Below are positions 44,501 through 50,255 of a DNA stretch of 64,000 bases, piece by piece; the stretch's first letter is position 1, and each line of letters begins with the position of its first letter. The position numbers and the translations under genes are program-made. The notes under the pieces were generated by a model. That model was given only the letters and a program-made list of their open reading frames with translations. It did no database searches and was not told where the DNA came from. Origin of the DNA: Phoronis australis (taxonomy: Eukaryota; Phoronida; Phoronidae); the NCBI GenBank assembly GCA_002633005.1, contig NMRA01000390.1, forward strand, positions 83,544 through 147,543. Direction: 5' to 3'.

Positions 44501-47500
44501 AATCGAACAACCAGAGCAAGAAATGGATGGATACCGCTGCAGTATTATCAATCAAAGGCAGTCGGAGATACCGGCAATCACACAAAATCCCTTGAGCTAT
44601 TAACAAGACACGTATTGAGTGTAAATTTCAGGAAGAGTGGATAAGCAATGCGACCTGCGACATGAAAGGACCAACAAAAGCGAGTAATAAGCCAATGAAA
44701 GAACAGTAAATCTCAGATGTCTTGAGAACGTTTAGTCAGAGCAAGACATAATGTGGAATTGTTGTGAAAACTTGATAGGGACCTCAGGGGTCTCACGCTC
44801 AACTGGCTTATCTGCACTAATTTGAAAAGGCTTTGCCCAGTCACTCACACGTTGTGTGTCATAAAAGAGATGATACCTGTAGCTGACGCGGCAGATAAAA
44901 CTACTCTCGTTTATCCCATTGGTGTAGACTCACAGTAGAACTGTGGTTTTCTGCTGAGCACAGACGGTCGTCACGACGATTTAGAGTTATGAACGAGTTT
45001 CACAACGCAGATAGCTGTAGACAAAATCTATCCATTGACCAAATTTCAAACACATCCGTCATAAGGGACAACTGTGATACAGTGAGCAGTCATTGGAAAA
45101 TCTTGAATAGGTGGAGAACAGTAAGTCCTAACATATCAGGTGTCAAAATGCTGATAGGCTCTACAACATCTATCTACACCCCAAATTTCAAAAAGATCTA
45201 TTAAGGCATGTCAGAGATATGGCTCTGCAAAACTAAAATCTAAAATCTAAAAATGGCTCCCACCACGCCATCTTTCATCCAATTTCAAACAAAAACAATA
45301 GATCCCCGCTATATTAACGAAACACAAATTTCAAATCGACGAAAACTATGACTCGTAGTGTGCGAAAAAATACACAAGAGAAAGAAGAAACTTTATGGAC
45401 AAGTTAAGATACTAGTCTTTCGCCAAGTAGCAAACTCATTTCATGAGAGAGCAGCATAACTGAACAAAATTTCTTTTCGGCAAGTAACAACTTTATGGAT
45501 TAGTAAGACAGACCTACTTGGCGACAAAAACAGTTTATGAAAATTAAATCTGTGTCAAACCCCCTTACTCACGATGAGTATCAGTTTGATTGCTTGATTT
45601 TCCATTGAAAACATTACTATAATCAAGGTGTCCACTAAAACTGAGGCCATGACTTGAGGAATGTAACCTCCTGGAATGGGAAAGCAGCACTGCATGATGT
45701 AGACAATTCTACTGTAGTCAGGCAGAACAGAAGCACTGCATGATGTAGACAATTCTATTGTAGTCAGGCAGAACAGAAGAAACATTGCACAAAGAGTTTT
45801 TCATTAAGAAAGCATTCCAATAATTATAGACTATGTTGACACTTCCTGGTGATTGATTATTCTCAATCTAGAAAAAGAACCAAGTCATCACAGTATTTGA
45901 AAACTAATTCTCCATGAATTATTTAGAGCAGGCACTACACAAAGGGTTTGACAAGAATGCTATGAGCTGATAGGCACTATCTGCTACATCAAGATCATTA
46001 ACAGCACACATTATTAGATGAATATTTCAATAATTGCCTATTAACCATTGCGTGTTGCAGCTGAAAATTCAATATCATGGCAAATTTTGATGCGACTATG
46101 AAATCTGGCGATCTATTGGGAAATACACTGTGAAGCAGTTTGAGGAGTCAGAGACTAGATGATCAACTGATGTGCTAAACCATACTTGCCGGTTCTAACT
46201 ATTAAATACTTAATTCGTCAGACAACCACATAGGAAGACCGAATGAAAGGAAAGGTGGATTTACTCTGAGGTTCACATCCGACCATTAATTGCTAGTGGA
46301 ATATATTAAGAATACATCAAGAATGTTTCAACTACTCTTTTTGCAGCAAAAGATAAGCACTAGAATGTCTTTCTCAGCACAGTAAACATTTGACCAACTA
46401 AGGCTGGCAGATGTCCAGTTTCCGATTTTATCAATGACAAATTAGGATAATGGATGGACATAGGAGTTAACATATGTTGGAGGTATTTATAGCCAGACTC
46501 AATTCAGAACTTAACTCAGTCTACAGGATCAAAGTGCAACATCACCAGGTCAGCAAACCCAGTTTTGGACATCTAAGAATAGTGCTACAGAAATGGACAG
46601 TTTTGATTTTCTTAGGTTTAAAAACAATGCAGCAACCAAAAATCCAACAAGAGTAATTCTCCACTTATTTTGCTCACTCATTTCATTCCTTACACCAAGT
46701 TATTTCAAAAAAATAATTTATTGTCCATCACTTAATTACAGGTGGAAATCTGACCAATTAAAAATTTAAAAAATCAAGTCAATTTTAGCGCAAGTTCCCA
46801 AATTTAATTACGTAATGGCAGCACTTTAAACTTCTGTCCTGAACACAAGTTAACAGCTCGAGTTACTTTGGAATAAAGAGTATTTAACAGCGAAGCGTTG
46901 ACACTACAATGGTAACACTTAACTTCGATGCCATCAGCCGGAGTTATCGGCAGGGGTCACTGCCTGCGTTTGCCAACAGCGGGCAGTGACTGCTTAATAT
47001 ATAATATTTATTATTATGGGAGTTCAACCATTCTGTTTCATTGCATCAGTGTTTTGCTGGATTCTTTGCATTAAAACATTCACCAATGTGTACAAAACAA
47101 GTTCCCACCAAGCCACCTTTGTTCGAATCGGCTTACACAAGAATTGGCTTCTTTCATCTTCTAGTACATCGACATCATCCTGATGTGCTAACCATTGGCT
47201 GCCTTGTGAAGTGACGTTCTAGTTTTCATGTGGGGAGACAACAATATTGTTTGGTGTTTTTGTCCATGCCATCAAAAATGGCAAGGACAAAAACACCAAA
47301 GAATATAACCAAACATATAGCACCACCTTGTAATAACTTCAATGAACTAGTCTTCTGAAAGACTACGAAGCTGATGGGAATACCAATGCTTAACTTCGCA
47401 GTTAACCACAGTTAACATCGAAGCTTCAATAGTAGCCCAGTTAACTGTGTGGAGAAGGGTATTTAACAAGTAATCTTGTCATAGCTTCCAAAGAACAGAA

Positions 47501-47697
47501 TGAATTCTAAACATGCACCATTGTAATCACTACCATCTAATACTTACCACTACAATAGGCAGCAATAACTTCTAACTTGTAGCATGTATCAGGAGTGTTC
47601 TCTGCTAATTTGGGCGATATGTTCACTATGTTTCCTTTGGCATTATACAGTTTCAGCAGATCATGGGGACCAGCTTCAGCTGCTGCACGGAATATGT
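5403..47697 (-). CDS. PDE9A: PDE9-type cGMP 3',5'-cyclic phosphodiesterase, 5'-incomplete, 12 exons plus one alternative exon
   Basis: Hydrolyses cGMP to 5'-GMP; the family is known for high cGMP affinity and no regulatory GAF domain. Segments found in order are an N-terminal PDE9-type region, a coiled-coil linker and the complete PDEase_I catalytic domain. Splice phases agree at every junction of the chain 47548-47697, 37861-37912, 33351-33453, 32538-32674, 29261-29402, 22513-22608, 22093-22215, 21686-21846, 21036-21138, 19029-19133 (or 18362-18466), 17134-17280, 5403-5555. This gives 1472 nt, or 489 residues plus stop. Human PDE9A is 593 residues, so roughly 45 or more N-terminal residues encoded by one or more upstream exons are missing. 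Signature motifs are [45 protein letters not shown] and SSQVGFIKF. The family assignment is very secure; the exact exon 2 and the 5' end are less so. Confidence 0.95.
5640..5735. repeat. Short tandem repeat, about 21-bp unit
   Basis: Three to four imperfect copies of a CAAGCTAACCACTAACTATT unit, just upstream (in transcript sense) of the acceptor of PDE9 exon 12. Confidence 0.75.
5736..8590. other. PDE9 intron, nothing recognised
   Basis: AT-rich intron sequence. Only short chance open frames without domains; a few GATCGCAGT-type motifs repeat near 8130-8180. No exon or mobile element end that I can support. Confidence 0.5.
8595..8812 (-). mobile_element. Penelope-like element fragment, GIY-YIG endonuclease region
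   Basis: Minus-strand translation contains [20 protein letters not shown] and [20 protein letters not shown]. These match the GIY-YIG nuclease segment of the larger Penelope-like element at 48.6-50.2 kb (NECLRSNVKQCYIGQTVCSL). The RT domain is absent. It forms an inverted pair with 9095-9315. Confidence 0.8.
9095..9315 (+). mobile_element. Second Penelope-like GIY-YIG fragment, inverted relative to the first
   Basis: Nucleotide-level match to the reverse complement of 8595-8812, sharing AGTAAAAGACCAGAGGG, GTTGGCCAGACTTTGTGTTC and [30 protein letters not shown] is readable, but in a frame broken by a stop soon after. Together with the other copy it makes an inverted repeat with a spacer of about 280 bp. 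Confidence 0.78.
9316..10819. other. PDE9 intron, nothing recognised
   Basis: No domain-bearing frame. Small local duplications are visible: CAGGCACTATAGTAGT at 9899-9930, a GACAGACAGA run near 10220, and a GAATTTGACA/GAGGTTGACA pair near 10330-10380. Confidence 0.45.
10824..12434. mobile_element. TTAA-flanked inverted-repeat DNA transposon, non-autonomous
   Basis: Left end AGGAGCATGCCACCC and right end GGGTGGCATTCTCCT form 15-bp terminal inverted repeats with one mismatch. Both are flanked directly by TTAA (10820-10823 and 12435-12438), the target-site duplication used by the piggyBac and Kolobok superfamilies. The AGG terminus favours Kolobok over piggyBac. Internal open frames (11810-12193, 12003-12329) show no transposase domain that I recognise, so the copy is called non-autonomous. 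Confidence 0.75.
12435..13412. other. PDE9 intron, nothing recognised
   Basis: AT-rich sequence with a G8 run near 12600. No exon, RNA gene or element end that I can support. Confidence 0.45.
13413..14130. repeat. Degenerate 16-bp minisatellite, about 45 units
   Basis: A long array built on TCAACTGTCCAGAGGG, with units drifting in length and sequence (AAAGGG and AGAGGG alternate). Short open frames in it (13604-13792, 13936-14142) are repeat-derived, not genes. Confidence 0.9.
14131..14944. other. PDE9 intron, nothing recognised
   Basis: Unique-looking AT-rich sequence between two minisatellites, with no domain-bearing frame. Confidence 0.45.
14945..15296. repeat. GC-rich minisatellite, about 33-45-bp units
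   Basis: Eight or more imperfect units containing CACACTGTGTGGTC, CCTGCCCCCCAGGCTGC and a variable ACAGGCTGCCT insert, so unit length alternates. Open frames on both strands are products of the repeat. Confidence 0.9.
15297..16037. other. PDE9 intron, nothing recognised
   Basis: AT-rich sequence with a TATATACATGTATGTATATG stretch at about 15796-15815. No gene or element seen. Confidence 0.45.
16038..16530. repeat. 34/38-bp minisatellite, about 14 units
   Basis: Units of GGTAACAGCAGGTAGAGGGG plus CATACAAGCAGAGA (34 bp), some extended by CTGA to 38 bp. All three minus-strand frames stay open across the array (182, 198 and 204 codons), giving periodic [12 protein letters not shown]-type peptides that are artefacts of the repeat. 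Confidence 0.94.
16531..17133. other. PDE9 intron, nothing recognised
   Basis: AT-rich intron upstream of exon 11's donor side. No recognisable feature. Confidence 0.45.
17134..17280 (-). CDS. PDE9A: PDE9 exon 11 (purine-recognition Gln exon)
   Basis: Encodes [20 protein letters not shown], then [20 protein letters not shown] and LADLFPIME. Contains the invariant Gln (Gln453 equivalent in SSQVGF) and the Phe clamp of GFIKF (Phe456 equivalent). The acceptor is gttccttgctag and the donor GAG|gtaggt. 147 nt, phase 0 at both ends. Confidence 0.95.
17281..18361. other. Intron between PDE9 exons 10B and 11
   Basis: Contains a short tandem array at 18070-18160 built on the 26-bp unit CAGGTCACCAAACACAATCT+GACCTG, whose junctions make the palindrome ACCTGCAGGT. 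Otherwise unrecognised. Confidence 0.6.
18070..18160. repeat. 26-bp tandem repeat, about 3.5 units
   Basis: Repeats of CAGGTCACCAAACACAATCT followed by GACCTG; the unit ends are mutually palindromic. Confidence 0.88.
18362..18466 (-). CDS. PDE9A: PDE9 exon 10B (alternative copy)
   Basis: 35 codons: [20 protein letters not shown], then [15 protein letters not shown]. Identical to 10A at 28 of 35 residues; the changes are T/L, I/V, I/M, A/S, V/I, C/A and R/N. Many synonymous differences show the duplication is old and has been kept under constraint. The metal-binding Asp is present. Acceptor ttgtactcag, donor CAG|gtaggc, phase 0 at both ends, so 10A-11, 10B-11 and even 10A-10B-11 would all stay in frame; only one copy fits a functional fold. 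Confidence 0.92.
18467..19028. other. Intron between the two alternative PDE9 exons
   Basis: 562 bp, long enough that steric blocking between the two exons is not forced. Its exon 10A-proximal 100 bp is a tandem array (18915-19022). Confidence 0.6.
18915..19022. repeat. 23-bp minisatellite touching the exon 10A donor
   Basis: About four imperfect units of GACAACCACGTGACATGTAG plus GCA, containing CACGTG E-box palindromes. The array starts about 6 nt inside the intron after the donor of exon 10A (19028). Confidence 0.87.
19029..19133 (-). CDS. PDE9A: PDE9 exon 10A (alternative copy, family-typical)
   Basis: 35 codons: [20 protein letters not shown], then [15 protein letters not shown]. The Asp of SDISNE is the metal ligand equivalent to Asp402. 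Acceptor aatgatatag, donor CAG|gtagct; 105 nt, phase 0 at both ends. A paralogous exon of identical length and phase lies 562 bp downstream (10B). This version is nearer the usual invertebrate PDE9 sequence (SDISNEARP). Its intron opens directly into a 23-bp tandem array (18915-19022). Confidence 0.93.
19921..20025. repeat. 14-bp minisatellite, 7-8 units
   Basis: Units of GCAACACCACAAAT with C/T and A/C variants. Periodic open frames on both strands (for example [13 protein letters not shown]-like peptides on the minus strand) are repeat artefacts. Confidence 0.92.
20610..21005. repeat. Degenerate CT-rich array next to the exon 9 donor
   Basis: Loosely repeated AGGGTCTCTCTCTACAGGGT motifs with spacing near 25-35 bp. 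On the transcribed strand it begins about 40 nt after the exon 9 donor. Confidence 0.7.
21036..21138 (-). CDS. PDE9A: PDE9 exon 9
   Basis: Encodes [20 protein letters not shown], then [24 protein letters not shown] corresponds to the TDMARHAEIM helix in PDE9A. The acceptor is tttttag|GTGT and the donor CAG|gtaagt. It enters in phase 2 (AG+G gives Arg) and leaves in phase 0. A degenerate CT/GA-rich tandem array begins about 40 nt into the next intron. Confidence 0.93.
21686..21846 (-). CDS. PDE9A: PDE9 exon 8 (catalytic core)
   Basis: Encodes [20 protein letters not shown], then [20 protein letters not shown], ending in REGMI. The NARTELAxRYNDxSPLENHH run is a signature of PDE9. The acceptor is gaattgctttgtag and the donor AAG|gtaata. 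It enters in phase 0 and leaves in phase 2. Confidence 0.95.
22093..22215 (-). CDS. PDE9A: PDE9 exon 7 (HD metal-site exon)
   Basis: Encodes [18 protein letters not shown], then [20 protein letters not shown] and AYQ. The HD pair of SHDLDHPG provides two metal ligands of the HD-superfamily site. The acceptor is gcctgctacag and the donor CAG|gtatgg. 123 nt, phase 0 at both ends. Confidence 0.95.
22216..22512. other. PDE9 intron 6
   Basis: A 297-bp intron between exons 6 and 7 with canonical ends; no other feature. Confidence 0.7.
22513..22608 (-). CDS. PDE9A: PDE9 exon 6 (catalytic His exon)
   Basis: Encodes [17 protein letters not shown], then [15 protein letters not shown]. The FHN histidine is the general acid (His252 by human PDE9A numbering) and the KH histidine is the first metal ligand. 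The acceptor is ttgttgtttcag and the donor ATG|gtaagt. 96 nt, phase 0 at both ends. Confidence 0.95.
22609..24381. other. PDE9 intron 5, proximal part
   Basis: Includes a 135-codon plus-strand open frame (22833-23240) with no recognisable domain, lying antisense in the intron, and the minisatellite at 23858-24038. No exon supported. Confidence 0.45.
23858..24038. repeat. 27/31-bp minisatellite, about 6 units
   Basis: Units of AGTAGAGTTATGTGATGTAT plus GGGTCTACC; the first three have an extra TGAG (31 bp), later ones lack it (27 bp). Confidence 0.93.
24382..25615. repeat. Copy 1 of a 1.24-kb tandem duplication
   Basis: Nearly identical to 25617-26853. About ten differences, mostly in the first 650 bp (for example a 4-bp insertion AAGT near 25922 of copy 2); the last 600 bp look identical. 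Copy 1 ends directly at a single N. Confidence 0.95.
25616..25616. other. Single N at a duplication junction
   Basis: One ambiguous base exactly between the two duplicate copies, consistent with a contig join or gap of unknown size. Confidence 0.9.
25617..26853. repeat. Copy 2 of the 1.24-kb tandem duplication
   Basis: Starts right after the N at 25616 with CACTTGAGATGAGCACAG and continues past the repeat end into unique sequence (TGTGAATGAACC). Contains no recognised coding sequence. Confidence 0.95.
26854..27745. other. PDE9 intron 5, nothing recognised
   Basis: Short plus-strand frames (27148-27333, 27297-27488) lack domains. No element ends seen. Confidence 0.45.
27746..28103. repeat. 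48-bp minisatellite, about 7 units
   Basis: Units built on AAGAATGAGCTTTTTACATG, TAAACAAGTAGAGCTGTATC and ATACAACC, several with deletions or an inserted AAAGGTG. Confidence 0.93.
28104..29260. other. PDE9 intron 5, distal part
   Basis: No supported gene. Two similar motifs, GGATGCCGTAATCGCAA and GGATGTCAGAACACTGTAAT, occur near 28776 and 28890 beside TTCCAGTTGTATTGAGG/CCCAGTTGCTATGTGG, suggesting an old local duplication. Confidence 0.4.
29261..29402 (-). CDS. PDE9A: PDE9 exon 5 (start of catalytic domain)
   Basis: Encodes [20 protein letters not shown], then [20 protein letters not shown], the first helices of the PDE9 catalytic domain (human counterpart begins LRKPTFDVW). The acceptor is tttgttttccag and the donor GAG|gtaaat. 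It enters in phase 2 and leaves in phase 0. Confidence 0.93.
29403..30205. other. PDE9 intron 4, proximal part
   Basis: Unique-looking intron sequence without a domain-bearing frame. Confidence 0.45.
30206..30723 (+). repeat. Dispersed repeat family R1, copy 1
   Basis: Matches 56174-56864 in the same orientation. Shared blocks are AAGTTAATTACGCACTGCAA at one end, TTTTTGCGTAATGTAA in the middle and GAGATAACCTTA at the other end, with about 70-75% similarity by eye. It encodes nothing recognisable. Confidence 0.8.
31019..31068. repeat. 18-bp tandem repeat, 3 units
   Basis: Three units of TCATATTGTGGGTCCAAG (one with CCCAG). Confidence 0.9.
31285..31736. mobile_element. MITE-like element with terminal inverted repeats
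   Basis: Left end AGGCCCTTTCATATTGACTT and right end (reverse complement) AGGGCCTTTCATACTAACGT match over about 17 of 20 positions. The interior repeats GTTAACTTCGGTCC-like motifs in both orientations (for example GACCGAAGTTAAGC near 31662). About 450 bp, no coding capacity. The target duplication is unclear (TAT or TA). Confidence 0.7.
31737..32537. other. PDE9 intron 4, distal part
   Basis: Contains a CATGTTCAT tandem run at 32341-32385. No gene seen. Confidence 0.5.
32341..32390. repeat. 9-bp tandem repeat (TCATGTTCA)
   Basis: Four to five copies of ATCATGTTC followed by ATCATCGTCATCG. Confidence 0.9.
32538..32674 (-). CDS. PDE9A: PDE9 exon 4 (pre-catalytic linker)
   Basis: Encodes [14 protein letters not shown], then a Lys/Ser-rich stretch ending [10 protein letters not shown]. 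The acceptor is gatgattgcag and the donor TG|gtatgt. It enters in phase 0 and leaves in phase 2, completing a Cys codon with the first base of exon 5. The HLSWLGLFK motif is typical of invertebrate PDE9 linkers, from memory of the family. Confidence 0.85.
33351..33453 (-). CDS. PDE9A: PDE9 exon 3 (coiled-coil linker)
   Basis: Encodes [20 protein letters not shown] followed by [14 protein letters not shown], matching the LEKRV...REEL coiled-coil stretch before the catalytic domain in PDE9A. Acceptor tgtttttgttag, donor GAG|gttggt. It enters in phase 2 and leaves in phase 0. Confidence 0.85.
33454..36100. other. PDE9 intron 2, proximal part
   Basis: No exon recognised. A probable LINE 3' tail lies at 35080-35335. 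Confidence 0.45.
35080..35335 (+). mobile_element. Possible non-LTR retrotransposon 3' tail
   Basis: Ends in TTTGAGTTCTAATAAAGATTGAACTTGAACTA, an AATAAA followed by the short TTGAACTTGAAC microsatellite tail seen at the 3' ends of CR1/L2-type LINEs. There is no coding sequence left to confirm it. (Motif is at about 35302-35334.). Confidence 0.35.
36110..37340 (+). pseudogene. 5'-truncated non-LTR (LINE) retrotransposon, ORF2 C-terminal half
   Basis: 36110-36622 encodes the thumb and post-RT segment ([44 protein letters not shown]). 36682-37209 continues it and ends in a zinc-knuckle-like CPLC...HFVIEC motif (Cys-x2-Cys...His...Cys). There are frameshifts near 36625-36680 and 36900-36950 and several stops. 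The catalytic RT palm and the endonuclease are missing, so the copy is dead. The tail near 37300-37340 has GGGCCGGAGGCCTAG then AATAAA. It lies antisense inside a PDE9 intron. Confidence 0.85.
37551..37848. repeat. 20-bp minisatellite with a 24-N gap
   Basis: At least 13 almost perfect units of GTACCTGTGGATACAACAAC, interrupted by 24 N at 37675-37698, so the true copy number is unknown. On the PDE9 transcribed strand each unit reads TATCCACAG|GTACGTTGTTG: a 3'-splice-site-like end fused to a strong 5' splice site. The array begins 13 nt after the donor of PDE9 exon 2. Confidence 0.96.
37861..37912 (-). CDS. PDE9A: PDE9 exon 2 of those found (52-nt linker exon)
   Basis: A small exon encoding [16 protein letters not shown](R). 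The acceptor tgctatgtttcag and donor AAAAG|gttagt are both good. It enters in phase 1 (matching exon 1) and leaves in phase 2 (matching exon 3, where AG+G makes Arg), and only one of its three frames is open. The join to exon 3 gives a heptad-like linker resembling the PDE9A coiled-coil region. A 20-bp minisatellite starts about 13 nt into the following intron. Support is by phase and context; residue conservation is modest. Confidence 0.62.
37913..40556. other. PDE9 intron 1, nothing recognised
   Basis: Two overlapping antisense open frames (39892-40302 plus, 40035-40541 minus, 168 codons) have no recognisable domain. No exon or mobile element end is supported. Confidence 0.4.
40557..40614. 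repeat. 58-bp near-perfect palindrome
   Basis: Two perfect 28-bp arms (AAAGTAAAGGATATAATTTA plus AGAAGTCT and its reverse complement) separated by just GA. Confidence 0.97.
40778..40872. repeat. 19-bp minisatellite, 5 units
   Basis: Five units of TGGATGCAGTAGCCTCCAC, essentially identical. Confidence 0.96.
41279..43473. mobile_element. hAT-like DNA transposon, non-autonomous, 2.2 kb
   Basis: Left end CAGGGATCGACATAACGAGC and right end (reverse complement) CAGGGCTCGACACTATTAAA share the CAGGG start typical of hAT termini. Behind each end is the same subterminal hairpin, CAGGTCGCA(A)ATGCGACCTG, plus repeated GCGACCTGGAATTT and AATGCGAGCTGA motifs. The flanks ATTGTTCA and GTTCAACA agree at only 5 of 8 positions, so the target duplication has decayed or the exact ends are a few bases off. 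No transposase frame is visible inside. A related partial copy is at 52315-52905. Confidence 0.7.
43474..47250. other. PDE9 intron 1, distal part
   Basis: AT-rich, with no supported exon. Contains a short direct duplication at 45680-45780 (GCACTGCATGATGTAGACAA twice, 47 bp apart). Confidence 0.45.
47250..47300. repeat. Short hairpin, 23-bp stem and 5-nt loop
   Basis: GGTGTTTTTGTCCATGCCAT pairs with ATGGCAAGGACAAAAACACC (one mismatch), extended by three T-A pairs; the loop is CAAAA. Confidence 0.9.
47548..47697 (-). CDS. PDE9A: PDE9 exon 1 of those found (N-terminal domain)
   Basis: Encodes [18 protein letters not shown], then an [16 protein letters not shown] segment that lines up with the N-terminal region of PDE9A ahead of the linker. 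The acceptor is ttctttgcag and the donor is G|gtaagt at 47547-47542. It starts and ends in phase 1. The required upstream exon, ending with one base of a split Asp codon, was not found between here and 64 kb; it may lie in the 643-N gap or beyond the window. Confidence 0.88.
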
Positions 47698-48240
47698 CTG
47701 CAAAGAAGTCAAGACAACATACAATACCATCTAAATTTATGGTAAAATTTCACCAATTGAGGACACAATATGGAACAGATGTGGAATTTATTCTAAAAGA
47801 CTTTTATTTATTTCATAAAATACAAATAGCCCCAAATAAATCCTTCATCACTTTAAGGTTGCAGGGTCCAAGGAGAAAAAGATGCCTGTGCCTTCTGAGA
47901 GGGGAATATTTTGGGGAGGGGAAAATTCTACCCTCCCGATCACCCCTACCCTGTCACAAGCCCTCACAGGCTCTGCCTCAAGTAGCCCTGATTGTACTCC
48001 TCCAAATTGTCACCTGTGTGAGTTACAAGTGATTCGAAAACTTGAGGAGAAATTTTTAATTATTTGAGGGTAATTTTTGGACATCATGATGGGAATAATT
48101 CATGTGATTTTTCAATATTTTTCAGAGTGGAATGGGTTTGGCATTCGGCCCCCATATTGAGAGATTGAGGCCCTGGGTTGTGTAGGACATTATCGAAAAG
48201 TATGAATTTAAGTGAAAATCAACAAAATTATAGGTTTTAT
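47698..48240. other. Sequence upstream of PDE9 exon 1, nothing recognised
   Basis: Intron or 5' region of PDE9. Open frames here run over exon 1 on the opposite strand and are shadows. Confidence 0.45.
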
Positions 48241-48249
48241 CTCTGTAAA

Positions 48250-50250
48250 AGTAATGATTGACTGTACTTCGGGAGTAAGTTTTCGGTTATACAGAATTTG
48301 TTAAATGCACAACACTTTTCATTGTTCACAATCTATTCCGTTACGTTCGTACTTTCGGAACAAAACTCTACTCTCAACTGAACATAGATACAGTAACTGA
48401 CCTAGCGACATAACTAAAAGACACACGATATTTCGAAACATACTTGTTTCATTCTCAAGTGAAGATAAAATGACGCAGTAATGCCACCACAGAGTATAAG
48501 CTGACGACACACACAGTGAGACACGGCGGGTGTGACATACTGCAAAGAATGACTAATGAAGGGGGGTAACAGGAAAGTCACGCAAACAAGTGTAACGTGC
48601 GGCGCGACCCTGTTTGCTGCTCATTCAAAACAGGCTTCTCAAAAGTAACTAAAAGGGACTCTAATACTTTCAAACGCAGCACATCTTGCTCCACGTAGCG
48701 AATTGACGTGTTTTCCACAATTTCTTGACAGGTGATTTTACGTGTGGCATTGCAGAAAATGATCTTGAATGGCGCCATTTTGAAGATGCATGAATAACCG
48801 ACGAGAAAGACTGCAAACCGTTTGACCAATGTAACATTGTTTGACGTTTGAACGAAGACATTCGTTCATAGGGCATACAAACTCATAAACAACACTACAC
48901 TGTGCAACGGGGCGGACTTTCACTTTAGAAATGTTATTTTTCGTGACCAAGTTGGAGGACTTCCTATTCCGATAATAAATAATAACATCGAGGTGATCAT
49001 CAGGCTTAAAAACTTTAACATTGTCCCTTATAATTTTCTTAATGGCGTGTTCGTCCTGGAGGTAATTATTAGACATGACATTTTTCTAAAATATCTTTTT
49101 GGTGACACCGGTCTGACGTGCAGGGACTTCATTGCTAATTCTGGACACAAATCGCTTAATATGGAAATCCACAAAAGCATTGGTATACCCATTATTCACC
49201 AATGTTTGTCTTATGCGATCTTCCTCTTGATTGAACAATAGCCAGTTGGACGACACCGAATACGCCCTCTTTAGGAAGTTGACCACAACAGCGACCTTAT
49301 ACCGCTCAGGGCACTCACTTTTGGCGTGGAAACAGAAACCTTTATCAGTAGGCTTGTGGTAAACCGATGTAGAAAATTCAGATGGAGAATGGTTCACAAG
49401 AACGTCCAAAAATGGAATCTTGTCATTACAGGAAGCTCGTGGGTAAACTTCAATACAGAGTGACGCTCAAGTTCATCACGTACTGATAACAAGTCATCAA
49501 AGGCACAATAAACAAAAATATCATCTACATAACGTAAATAGATAGGAATACCACCAATCACATTGCTAGCTCTTTTTCCACTTCAGACATATAAAATTCC
49601 GAGAAAGTGGGACCCAGAGGAGAGCCCATGCTAACACCATCTTTTTGCAAAAACAATTTTCCATTTATATGGCGAAATGGTACTTTGGTTGTGCAGATGG
49701 TTAACAACTTTCTCATATGAGCTGGTGAAATGTCGGGTGGCTTTAAACGTGGGTGACGGTATACACTATCCAAAATGATAGTAATGGTCTCATCCACCTG
49801 TACGTTGGTGAACAAAGTCTTAGCGTCAAGCGACATAGGTTGATAATGGGGGGATGGCACTTGTGTGCGCAAAATGTCAATGAAATCCTCACGACATTTA
49901 ATGGAATAACGGCTCTGAATGTACGGCTTTATGATGTTATCAAGATGCTTCGCTGTCTTGTACGTAGGCGTCAGTACTTGGGATATTATCGACCGTAGAG
50001 GAACATCTTTTTTGTGTATTTTGGGGTTACCATAGAGATAACCTTCGGAGTAATCACCTTCAATTTTGGAGAAAATGCGACGTCCAGCCTCAGCATTTAT
50101 AGCCCTAATGTGACGATTCAATTCACGTTTAAGGCCAACGAGGGGTGACCGACTAATGCTGGTAAACTTGAAAGGGTCACATATTAATAGACTAAGTTTA
50201 TTGGAATAGTCATCTTTGTTTAAAATAACATACTGGGCAGACACACTTGA
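48250..50250 (-). pseudogene. Penelope-like retroelement (RT plus GIY-YIG endonuclease), frameshifted
   Basis: Minus strand, reading from 50244 down. RT blocks are EGYLYGNPKIHKKDVPLRSI, SLDAKTLFTNVQVDETI and QKDGVSMGSPLGPTFSEFYM. The YVDD catalytic motif is at 49531-49520, and the thumb has FLDVLVNHSPSEFSTSVYHK. The GIY-YIG nuclease follows at 49076-48738 (VVYEFVCPMNECLRSNVKQC, YIGQTVCSLSRRLFMHLQNG), with a C-terminal tail LRLKVLESLLVTFEKPVLNE near 48640. Damage: frameshifts near 49558, 49430 and 48750 and a stop near 49086. The N-terminal part beyond 50244 is lost. The non-coding tail at 48250-48540 recurs at 53880-54030. Confidence 0.9.
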
Positions 50251-50255
50251 TGATC

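Noticed and set aside
45570-45671. Candidate extra PDE9 exon with good splice sites (acceptor ctttcccattccag, donor ATC|gtgagt), reading [16 protein letters not shown]...
   Set aside because: It would enter in phase 1 but leave in phase 0, which fits neither exon 2 (needs phase 1) nor exon 3 (needs phase 2); both joins hit early stops. The peptide is hydrophobic and unlike the linker.
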